This document shows, one piece after another, positions 8,124-14,086 of a stretch of 15,974 nucleotides of DNA. Below the pieces are notes generated by a model. That model was not told the DNA's origin, made no database searches, and saw only the letters and a program-made list of their open reading frames with translations. The stretch lies in NCBI GenBank assembly GCA_024274855.1, contig JAJSAJ010001098.1, positions 1-15,974 on the forward strand. The letters run 5' to 3'. Source of the stretch: Planctomycetota bacterium. Its GTDB lineage: Bacteria > Planctomycetota > Planctomycetia > Pirellulales > Pirellulaceae. The first letter of the stretch is position 1; every line of letters begins with the position of its first letter. The position numbers were made by a program, and so were the translations under genes.

Positions 8124-8342
8124 GAAGTCGTTGGAGACGTCCTTGTTTTCGTTGCAATGACGCGCACACTGGTGCGATGATCTGGGTAGATCGTGATGGT
8201 GGGATCATGAACCCTTTTCATGCCGCAGTGGTGGTTGCGTGTCCGGTTCGCGAACTCGTTTTCTCCACGAAACTCAGCCAGGACCACGGCGTAATCGCTG
8301 GCATACGGTTCAACGGAGTAAAGGGCGTCGATACGTAGTTTG
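8124..8342. other. Intergenic region downstream of the BNR_4 gene
   Basis: No gene is supported here. A minus-strand frame (roughly 8130-8330) yields a moderately protein-like stretch (DALYSVEPYASDYAVVLAEF, then RGENEFANRT) without a credible start. It could be a gene scrap. The last 8 bases (8335-8342) are the left target duplication of the adjacent mobile element. Confidence 0.4.
8335..8342. repeat. Left target-site duplication of MITE copy 1
   Basis: GTAGTTTG here matches GTAGTTCG at 8578-8585 in 7 of 8 positions. It directly abuts the left terminal inverted repeat. Confidence 0.7.
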
Positions 8343-8577
8343 GTAGTCGTTCACGGGGTTTTCGCCTGCCATCGCGTTAGCACCTGAGTTTTTCCCGATT
8401 TCCGACACGCCCGATTTATCATGAGTCATTTGACATTACTCATTTATCATCGAGCGAGGCAGCGCAGCGGGGTCATACTGTTTCCATTGACAAATGACAA
8501 ATGACAATTGATAAATGACAATTGATAAATGATAAATGATAATTGCCCCTCCACGCACTCTCGCCGTGAACGGTTAC
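8343..8577. mobile_element. MITE-like non-autonomous element, copy 1 (235 bp)
   Basis: The element is bounded by terminal inverted repeats. The left end is GTAGTCGTTCACGG (8343-8356) and the right end read inward is GTAACCGTTCACGG (8564-8577), 12 of 14 identical. Near-perfect 8-bp flanking duplications lie at 8335-8342 and 8578-8585. It has no coding capacity. A homologous copy at 13857-14063 aligns over its whole length apart from the number of internal heptads. Ends starting GTAA with 8-bp duplications are known for IS66-family elements, so an IS66-type transposase is the inferred mover. Internally it holds a left block of five TCAT-ending heptads (8416-8450) and a right block of eight inverse-complementary heptads (8487-8542) that can fold back on each other. 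Confidence 0.85.
8487..8542 (+). repeat. Heptanucleotide tandem array (8 units, WTGAYAA)
   Basis: There are eight contiguous 7-bp units: TTGACAA, ATGACAA, ATGACAA, TTGATAA, ATGACAA, TTGATAA, ATGATAA, ATGATAA. The array lies inside MITE copy 1 and is the only part that differs in length from copy 2. It is approximately the reverse complement of the left-arm heptads at 8416-8450 (for example TTATCAT), so the element can fold into a long hairpin. It is not a CRISPR: there are no spacers. Confidence 0.9.
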
Positions 8578-8585
8578 GTAGTTCG
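8578..8585. repeat. Right target-site duplication of MITE copy 1
   Basis: GTAGTTCG abuts the right terminal repeat and is the partner of 8335-8342 with one mismatch. Confidence 0.7.
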
Positions 8586-8836
8586 ACCGGTTGGGCGACG
8601 AAGTCGCCTTGGTGTTCTCGCAAATTCACTGGGAGATGTCTTCTGATGTGATGCCCTGTACTCGCAGGTCGGTGAGCATGCGTTGTTGAGTCAATCGAGC
8701 GTACCGAGCTTGAAGTAGGCCACGATCTTGGTACAAAGAGGGTTTCCATAGTGACATGAAGTGGCGGAATCGAAATCTTAACAGCTGGGAGCGTCAGCAG
8801 AGCTGCACCCCCAGATGCGTTCCGGAGGAACTCGCG
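8586..8836. other. Leader region of the FMN-binding gene, with possible gene scrap
   Basis: No intact gene is seen. On the minus strand a short frame ending at a TGA (8626-8628) reads ARLTQQRMLTDL followed by RVQGITSEDISQ, and a different frame just upstream reads TKIVAYFKLGT. Together they could be a frameshifted C-terminal remnant. The promoter and leader of the downstream gene should be here. An in-frame ATG at 8756 upstream of the true start has no ribosome-binding site and gives a non-secretory N-terminus. Confidence 0.4.
8824..8830 (+). promoter_or_regulatory. Strong Shine-Dalgarno that fixes the start at 8837
   Basis: GGAGGAA lies 6 nt before ATG 8837. The peptide from that ATG begins directly with a signal sequence, which decides the start against the upstream ATG at 8756. 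Confidence 0.75.
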
Positions 8837-9154
8837 ATGCGATCAGCGTCATTCCTGCTTTGTCTTGCAACGTTGACGTTGCTGACCAGCCCATCGTTTG
8901 CCGAGGACATGGTCGAATTCCTCAGCGGTTCCAAAGTCCTGGGCAAAGTGTTGGCGATCCGTAAGGAGGCCAAGGAGTTCGACTTCGAAGCCACGATCAG
9001 TGGTCGGACCGTGAAACGGACCTACGCCTACGATAAGGTCAAAGCAGTCACGATCAATGGCAAGCGATACGTTCTGACGGCGAAAACGGAGTCCGCGAGT
9101 GTTGGTCGTCGTGGCCCGTCGCGACAGACCGCGGGCGATTCCAGTGGCTCGTAA
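8837..9154 (+). CDS. N-terminal fragment of a secreted TPR/FMN-binding protein, cut by an in-frame TAA
   Basis: This fragment has 105 aa. It starts with a signal peptide (residues 1-21, MRSASFLLCLATLTLLTSPSFA) followed by a small beta-rich domain (MVEFLSGSKVLGKV, FDFEATISGRTVKRTYAY, DKVKAVTINGKRYVLTA) and a Ser/Gly linker ending at TAA 9152-9154. The same frame stays open after that stop through to the FMN-binding domain and its TGA at 10148-10150, with sensible sequence starting SQASKAEIERLIEDAG. The natural reading is one gene of about 437 codons (8837-10150) carrying a single nonsense codon, rather than two genes. A sequencing error or recent mutation is most likely; stop readthrough is less likely. 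The export signal sits on this fragment, so without readthrough the flavin domain would not be exported. Confidence 0.7.
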   Translation: MRSASFLLCLATLTLLTSPSFAEDMVEFLSGSKVLGKVLAIRKEAKEFDFEATISGRTVKRTYAYDKVKAVTINGKRYVLTAKTESASVGRRGPSRQTAGDSSGS

Positions 9155-9235
9155 TCACAAGCCTCGAAAGCCGAGATCGAACGGCTAATTGAAGACGCGG
9201 GGAGTGCGCCCCCGGGTTGGTATGACAACGAACCG

Positions 9236-10150
9236 TTGCAATACCCAAAGACGTTGGATCTGTCGTGGCCCTTGAAACCGCCAACCAAGAAATGGAATGC
9301 CCAAAAGAACGTCACCCAGTACATTTGGGAGATTGTTAACCCCAATCCCGAACGTTGGAAGTCGGGTATCAAACTGGTCCATCGGATTCTGTCGACACAT
9401 CGCGATAACTCCGCACTGCTGGTCCGCGACATGCGACAGCTGGGCGAGATGTATTTTCGCCTGCTGCAAGACTATCCGCGCGCCGCATTCTGGTATCGCA
9501 AGGCCCGTGTCGAGAACGGCACACCACTTGGTGTACGACTGGCTGAATGCTACTGGCGAATGGGCAGCAAGGCGATGGCGATGGAGCAGTTGAAAGCACG
9601 CACCGTGTCAATCGGCGTAATAAAACTGTACAGCGACATGGGGGAAACGAAACGAGCTTTGCAGCTGGTTGAACCTTTTGCCAAGGTGGGACGAACGCAC
9701 GAGGCCTATCTCTTGGGTGGCGATGCGTGCCGATTGGCGGGCCGATACGAGGAAGCCGTTCAGTACTATCAGAAAGTGCTTCAAGACAAGAACGCGAGGA
9801 ACGCCGAGTATCTGCGACGTTTCCAGGGCCGAGCAAGGGACAGCATCGAGGCGATTCGGTTGGCGGAAAACGCCGATCCGCGGCTGGTTGCGGATGGAAC
9901 CTACACGGTTACCACGACCGGATACGCGGGCCCGCTGCAGGTGGCGGTCACGATAACCGGCGGGCAGATCGAGTCGGTGAAGGTAACGAAGCACAAAGAC
10001 AAACAGTTCTTCACTGCACTCACCGAGACCCCTCGACAAATCGTTTCCAAGCAGTCGGTGAAGGGAATCGACGCGGTCAGTGGCGCGACGGTCACTTCAC
10101 AAGCCATCGTGAATGGAACTGCCAAAGCGATGGCCAACGCAACGCGTTGA
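9236..10150 (+). CDS. TPR-like / FMN-binding (flavinylation) domain protein, 3' part of the interrupted gene
   Basis: The coding frame is continuous from just after the TAA at 9152-9154. TTG 9236 is only the first conventional start codon available and has no good ribosome-binding site. Numbered from that TTG, residues about 62-190 contain helical, TPR-like repeats (LGEMYFRLLQDYPRAAFWYR, DACRLAGRYEEAVQYYQKVL). Residues 218-300 form an FMN_bind domain (DGTYTVTTTGYAGPLQVAVT, then DAVSGATVTS). The SGAT motif at 282-285 is the consensus at which ApbE-type transferases attach FMN to threonine (Thr285, codon 10088-10090). RnfG and NosR carry related domains. The stop is 31 bp before the NapH-NapG fusion gene, so the two are probably one operon that moves electrons to or from an extracytosolic flavoprotein. 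No apbE is in the window. Confidence 0.8.
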   Translation: MQYPKTLDLSWPLKPPTKKWNAQKNVTQYIWEIVNPNPERWKSGIKLVHRILSTHRDNSALLVRDMRQLGEMYFRLLQDYPRAAFWYRKARVENGTPLGVRLAECYWRMGSKAMAMEQLKARTVSIGVIKLYSDMGETKRALQLVEPFAKVGRTHEAYLLGGDACRLAGRYEEAVQYYQKVLQDKNARNAEYLRRFQGRARDSIEAIRLAENADPRLVADGTYTVTTTGYAGPLQVAVTITGGQIESVKVTKHKDKQFFTALTETPRQIVSKQSVKGIDAVSGATVTSQAIVNGTAKAMANATR

Positions 10151-10181
10151 CGGTCGGCGATCGATTGAGAGAGTATCTTGC

Positions 10182-12284
10182 ATGGGAAAAAGAAAACGCC
10201 CACACTCGTCGGCAAGCTGGGCACGTGCGCCGTGGTTCTTTCGACGCTCGATACAGCTTGTGTGCTTGCTGGTCTACCTGGTCCTTTTCTTCTACGTCTG
10301 TTGGCCGTATGGAGCTCGTCCCGTTCAGCCGAAACTTCTCTCAGCCGGATGGCAGTTGGACAGATTAGATCAGGCAACCGGCAATATTCGATTACAGGGC
10401 GCCGTCGCGCTCGATCCGGTAAAGCTGACCGTGGGGCAGACGGTCTACGTAATCGATGAAAAAGCGACCGGTCAAGCCGACCCTGAAGTGGGCGCGATGG
10501 TGGTCCTTGCGATGGAACCTAGTGTGCTAACGTTGGGACCGCGAGACGAACTGCCGGTCACAACGTTGGACGCGATTCTCATGGGCGACATCCGTTGGTC
10601 CGTGTACGATCGGTCACCGGGACAGCCGCCGTCTCACTATGCCGACTGGTTCGACGGGCGACAGTGGATTCCAGCCGATATTTTTCTGCGGATGGATCCG
10701 CTACTAAGTCTCGGCACCATGATTGCCCAACGATGCTGGGTCGGAGCGGCCACGGTCGCGCTGGTCGTGCTGGCGGTCTGCGTGCTGATTCCACGTGGTT
10801 TCTGCGGCTACGTGTGTCCATTGGGCACCGTTATCGACTTGTTCGACTGGGCAGTCAGCCGTCGCATCCGACGCTTTCGACTTCATCGCGCGGGTTGGTG
10901 GGTTCACATCAAGTACGTCGTTCTAGGAGCTACTTTATTGGCTGCCGCCTTCGGTCTGCTCGTTGCCGGTTATGTGGCGGCGATTCCAGTCGTTACGCGT
11001 GCGATGGCGTTTACCGGCGACCCGCTACAGACGGGACTCAGACGCGGTTGGTATCTTGTTCCGCCCATGAACTGGGGTCATGCGTTTTCTTTATTGCTGT
11101 TTCTGGGGATCCTGAGTTTGGGGCTGTTGCGGCGTCGATTCTGGTGTGCCTACCTCTGTCCGAGCGGTGCTATGTTTTCACTGGGCAACCTCTTTCGCAT
11201 CAGACAACGCAAAGTTCAAACCACCTGTATCGACTGTGGAAAGTGCGTGCAAGTCTGTCCGTTTGATGCGATTGAGTTCGACTTCAGCACGCGCGCACTG
11301 GATTGCACCTATTGTCACACGTGCAGCAAGGTATGTCAGACCGACGCAATTGTCTTCGTAGATCGGCGATTCGAAGTCGATTTGAAACCGGTGGAAATGA
11401 ACAGTGACGATGGACGGCGAGTGGGACGACGCGGTTTCCTGGCCATCTCGGCCGCCGCCATGGCTAGCGGCGTTGGATGTGTTGTCGCGGCGAAGGCATT
11501 TGGTGCCAACCTTGCCCGATCGCCGGCAGGTCTTCCCATACGACCGCCCGGCAGTGTGCCAGAAGAAGCGTTCTTCCGTCTCTGTATCCGTTGTGGTGAG
11601 TGTTTCAAGGTATGCCCCAACAACGTGCTGCAAGCTGAAGGATTCGAGCAAGGCCTGGACGGGTTATGGACACCCCGAGTGAATGCTGATTGGGCGGGCT
11701 GCGAACCCAGTTGTAACGCCTGCGGTCAAGTTTGTCCGACGGGCGCCATTCGGGCGTTGCCCCTGGAAGAAAAACGTGAGGCCAGGATGGGACTTGCCAT
11801 CGTCAACCCCGATACGTGCCTGCCATGGGCCAATCGCGATGCATGCCAGTTGTGCGTGGACGAGTGTAACGCGGCCGGATACCGAGCCGTGGAGTTCAGG
11901 CAAGTCCATGCGGAGATCGATGGTGATGGCTTGCCCCTTGCCGGTACGGGCTATTTCGCGCCTTTCATCTTGGCCGATCGTTGCGTCGGCTGCGGCTTGT
12001 GCCAGACTCGCTGCTCCGCCATCAATGTCAAAGCAGAGCACGCGTTGTCGGAATCGGCGATTGTTGTCCAAGCCGGCCCCGGTAGGGAGGATCGGATGAT
12101 GACCGGTTCCTATCGCCGTTTGCGTGAAAAAGAAGCGAAGCAGCGGACGGAACAACGAGGTACCGTATTCGGTTCTCAAGAGACCGACTTTTTTGTACCC
12201 GGCGCTGAGTCGGTTCCCGGTGAGGAGCCGACCGCTGGCCCACCGAGTGATGTTGACGACCCGTTCGGAATCGGGGGACCTTAA
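10182..12284 (+). CDS. NapH-NapG-type fusion: membrane and Tat-exported polyferredoxin
   Basis: This protein has 700 aa. The N-terminal half is NapH-like. It has membrane helices near 22-42, 169-195, 243-270 and 300-317, paired CxxxCP motifs at Cys208/212 and Cys322/326, and two cytosolic-type [4Fe-4S] motifs at Cys349-359 and Cys385-395. An RRGFLAIS twin-arginine-like signal with a hydrophobic helix (416-440) then begins a NapG/MauM-like half. This has four more cysteine quartets (468-478, 507-518, 546-562, 601-611). A Glu/Pro-rich tail of about 70 residues follows. NapH and NapG are normally separate proteins that pass quinol-derived electrons to periplasmic reductases. Here they are fused, with an unusual extra loop of about 125 residues after the first helix. 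ATG 10182 is chosen for GAGAGAG upstream and a basic N-terminus. No nap reductase genes are present, so the partner is probably the adjacent FMN-binding protein. Confidence 0.85.
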   Translation: MGKRKRPHSSASWARAPWFFRRSIQLVCLLVYLVLFFYVCWPYGARPVQPKLLSAGWQLDRLDQATGNIRLQGAVALDPVKLTVGQTVYVIDEKATGQADPEVGAMVVLAMEPSVLTLGPRDELPVTTLDAILMGDIRWSVYDRSPGQPPSHYADWFDGRQWIPADIFLRMDPLLSLGTMIAQRCWVGAATVALVVLAVCVLIPRGFCGYVCPLGTVIDLFDWAVSRRIRRFRLHRAGWWVHIKYVVLGATLLAAAFGLLVAGYVAAIPVVTRAMAFTGDPLQTGLRRGWYLVPPMNWGHAFSLLLFLGILSLGLLRRRFWCAYLCPSGAMFSLGNLFRIRQRKVQTTCIDCGKCVQVCPFDAIEFDFSTRALDCTYCHTCSKVCQTDAIVFVDRRFEVDLKPVEMNSDDGRRVGRRGFLAISAAAMASGVGCVVAAKAFGANLARSPAGLPIRPPGSVPEEAFFRLCIRCGECFKVCPNNVLQAEGFEQGLDGLWTPRVNADWAGCEPSCNACGQVCPTGAIRALPLEEKREARMGLAIVNPDTCLPWANRDACQLCVDECNAAGYRAVEFRQVHAEIDGDGLPLAGTGYFAPFILADRCVGCGLCQTRCSAINVKAEHALSESAIVVQAGPGREDRMMTGSYRRLREKEAKQRTEQRGTVFGSQETDFFVPGAESVPGEEPTAGPPSDVDDPFGIGGP

Positions 12285-12307
12285 GAACAGACCGATCCGG
12301 TTTGTTC
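12285..12307. terminator. Hairpin immediately after the NapH-NapG stop codon
   Basis: GAACAGACCG, loop ATC, CGGTTTGTTC: a 10-bp stem with one G-T pair starts at the base right after the TAA (12282-12284). It lacks a clear T-run, so it is a weak intrinsic terminator or a 3'-end stabiliser. It sits in the gap between convergent genes and could serve both strands. Confidence 0.5.
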
Positions 12308-12359
12308 GAGACAATCCGGGTGGATCGCCGCGAAAACCGTACGCTCCCCGTTTCTTGTT

Positions 12360-12614
12360 CTATTTGTGGCTGCCGCGATCGATGCTGCCCGGGCTCAGTT
12401 TCTCGGCGTAGGACATCATCAGGAACAACGCTACCTGGTCGCGCTGCTGCGAGGGCGCCGATGTTTTGAGAAGCCGAGTCACGTCGAGCAGTTCCCGGTC
12501 GGCCGATTCCAGCCGTTTCTCGCTGCCCGGCAAGTGGCACCTTCGATCGTAACTTATGAAGGGCTCGCCGACCGATTCCAATCGGGGAGGCGTGATGGCA
12601 CGTCGGAGCATCAC
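12360..12614 (-). CDS. Small unknown ORF overlapping the end of the Gfo/Idh/MocA pseudogene
   Basis: This ORF has 84 aa. Its second half looks like real protein: KRLESADRELLDVTRLL, KTSAPSQQRDQVALFLMMSY and AEKLSPGS are helical and amphipathic. The first 30 residues are less convincing. Its GTG/ATG start codons (12614/12611) overlap the TGA of the upstream pseudogene, as in translationally coupled genes. It has no membrane segment or signal. It may be a small gene, or the C-terminal remnant of a larger one whose N-terminus was lost during local decay. I do not recognise the family. Confidence 0.35.
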   Translation of the reverse strand: MMLRRAITPPRLESVGEPFISYDRRCHLPGSEKRLESADRELLDVTRLLKTSAPSQQRDQVALFLMMSYAEKLSPGSIDRGSHK

Positions 12615-13266
12615 ACTTGTTCACTGATAACATACGGACGCCGGTACTGGCGTTTGAGCAGCCTGTTTCCTTCTCGGCTGTTGGTGAACGATTCGGTCGC
12701 CGGATCGACAATCAGTTTCTCGCCCCCCAGCCGATAACTGATGTTCGCATACTGGGAATAGAGCGTACTCAGGTGCGCTTCGAGGATGTCCGCATTCGGT
12801 TTGCGATCATTGCGGATCGCGTCCAGAAAGTCGTCCTTGTGTTGGTCGTCGGACCATCGTCCATACTCTTGAGCCACCACCACCGGCCGGTCTTGGGACG
12901 CCCGAAGACTTGCCATCCGATACCGTGACGGCCGAGAACCATCAGTCCTTTGGTGCCGAAGATCTCGACTCGCGGCAATTTGGCAACATCAGGGCGAGTG
13001 AACCGCATGTACCCCGGACTTGCGGCGGAACCAAACAGTCGCGAATCGGGGTCGGCCAGATAGGCGACTTCGCAATCGTCCCGTTTGGCGAACCCTGTCG
13101 AGTGCAACGCGCCACGCCCTCGAATTCCACCCATGCCGACAATGATTCTTTCATTGGGTGATGCCGATCGAGCCGGCGCCGTTGACGTGAACACACCGGT
13201 CGCCGCGACTGCGAGTCCCGCCGTGGAGAAGAAATCACGACGATTCGTTTTCGGTGTCCTATTCAT
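12611..13266 (-). pseudogene. Tat-exported Gfo/Idh/MocA family oxidoreductase, internally deleted and frameshifted
   Basis: The N-terminus is intact: ATG 13266 with AGGGG about 8 nt upstream, a Tat signal (TNRRDFFSTAGLAVAATGVF) and the start of an NAD(P)-binding fold (NERIIVGMGGIRGRG, DCEVAYLADPDSRLF). After DSRLF it jumps to the family's C-terminal part (GYMRFTRPDVAKLPRVEIFG, TKGLMVLGRHGIGWQVFG), so roughly 220 residues, including the usual EKP lysine motif, are missing. Near 12885 the frame shifts: one frame ends in junk, while the other continues correctly (VVVAQEYGRWSDDQHKDDF, ISYRLGGEKLIVDPATESF, RQYRRPYVISEQV) to a TGA at about 12611. Intact planctomycete relatives are roughly 430-450 aa, and this copy cannot make a working enzyme. 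The family acts on sugars, inositols and related polyols, but the substrate is unknown. Confidence 0.85.
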
Positions 13267-13848
13267 CTAACGGCCCCTTTTGCCAGTTTCGTTCTCGTCA
13301 ATAATTCACCACCCTCGGTTGCATTATTAGATATCATCTGATAGCGGTCGGCAAGGTCTCATCGGTCGGCATGGCTTGGAGGCTGAGGGTTGCAGGCCGA
13401 GGGATTTCGTTGCGCCGTCCGAGAAAGCATGCGGGTACGGTGCGTGCATCCTGCGAAGTCAACAAAGCTGGTGTCTTCCGATGGAATGGGCGAGTATAAT
13501 AGCAGTCTTGCGAGCGACTGTCCCGCTGGTTCAGTCGATGTGGCAACCGTTCTGTAACTCATTCATAAAGTAAATCGATCACCGAACCAATTGCGAGTCA
13601 CTCAGTAACCCATCCAAGGAGTTCCAGCGACCAACGAGAGCGGGCCATCGGGGGCTCCGAGCCGTATCTTGGATTTGGTTGCGGCTCTGCCGCCTATGTG
13701 CAATTTTGCACACCAACACGACGCGTAGTGTAACGGAGCATCGGGCTGCAGAGGGCGAAGCGATGATAAACGCAAAACTACGTCAATATCCAGGAGATCT
13801 CGGCATACGTGCCAACCGTGTGGTTGAAAGGGCAAGTGACCACATGTT
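13267..13848. other. Gene-poor region upstream of the amylase gene
   Basis: No supported gene is seen on either strand; open frames of 60-113 codons here have random composition. The left end (13267-13345) should hold the old promoter of the Gfo/Idh/MocA gene on the minus strand; an AT-rich patch (TAATAAT near 13320-13330) is a candidate -10. Two neighbouring perfect short hairpins lie at 13681-13711. The original promoter of the amylase gene was probably in the right part before the MITE inserted. Confidence 0.5.
13681..13711. other. Two adjacent short perfect hairpins
   Basis: GCGGC-TCT-GCCGC (13681-13693) is followed 4 nt later by GTGCA-ATTT-TGCAC (13698-13711). They may be a transcription-end or regulatory structure in the amylase leader region, or chance. 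Confidence 0.35.
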
Positions 13849-13856
13849 GAATCATG
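13849..13856. repeat. Left target-site duplication of MITE copy 2
   Basis: GAATCATG, identical to 14064-14071 on the other side of the element. Confidence 0.85.
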
Positions 13857-14063
13857 GTAGTCGTTCACGGGGTTTTCGTCTGCCATCGCGTTAGCCCCGG
13901 AGTTTTTCCCAATTTCCCACACGCCCGATTTATCATTAGTCATTTGACATTACTCATTTATCATCGAGAGAGGCAGCGCAGCGGGGGCATACTCTTTCCA
14001 CGGACAACGGACAACGGACAACTGACCACTACCCCTCCACGCACTCTCGTCGTGAACGGTTAC
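13857..14063. mobile_element. MITE-like non-autonomous element, copy 2 (207 bp)
   Basis: This is homologous to copy 1 in the same orientation. The left segment before the heptad block is 144 bp in both copies and the right segment is 35 bp in both. The left terminal repeat GTAGTCGTTCACGG is identical to copy 1; the right end read inward is GTAACCGTTCACGA. It is flanked by perfect 8-bp duplications (GAATCATG). Its right-hand heptads are CGGACAA x3 plus CTGACCA (14001-14028), against eight WTGAYAA units in copy 1, so this arm no longer complements the left arm well. The intact duplication and clean ends suggest a fairly recent insertion. It lies directly before the amylase ribosome-binding site. 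Confidence 0.88.
14001..14028 (+). repeat. Heptanucleotide array (4 units) inside MITE copy 2
   Basis: The units are CGGACAA, CGGACAA, CGGACAA, CTGACCA. It occupies the same position as the eight-unit array of copy 1. The four-unit difference (28 bp) fully accounts for the length difference between the two elements. Confidence 0.85.
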
Positions 14064-14071
14064 GAATCATG
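14064..14071. repeat. Right target-site duplication of MITE copy 2
   Basis: GAATCATG, identical to 13849-13856. It contains the ATG at 14069 that could be mistaken for the amylase start. Confidence 0.85.
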
Positions 14072-14072
14072 A

Positions 14073-14078
14073 GAGGAA
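14073..14078 (+). promoter_or_regulatory. Shine-Dalgarno of the amylase gene
   Basis: GAGGAA lies 8 nt before ATG 14087 and supports that start over ATG 14069, which lies upstream of this motif and inside the target duplication. Confidence 0.65.
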
Positions 14079-14086
14079 ATACCACG

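Noticed and set aside
7925..8287. 120-codon minus-strand frame downstream of the BNR_4 gene
   Set aside because: Part of it looks protein-like, but most overlaps the BNR_4 gene antisense and no start or family is supported.
8487..8542. Tandem short repeats as a CRISPR array
   Set aside because: Units are 7 bp, contiguous and without spacers, and they lie inside a mobile element.
8756..8836. Upstream ATG for the FMN-binding gene
   Set aside because: There is no ribosome-binding site there, while GGAGGAA precedes ATG 8837 and a signal peptide follows it.
13602..13943. 113-codon minus-strand frame across the amylase upstream region
   Set aside because: It runs into MITE copy 2 and has no recognisable motif; chance frame.
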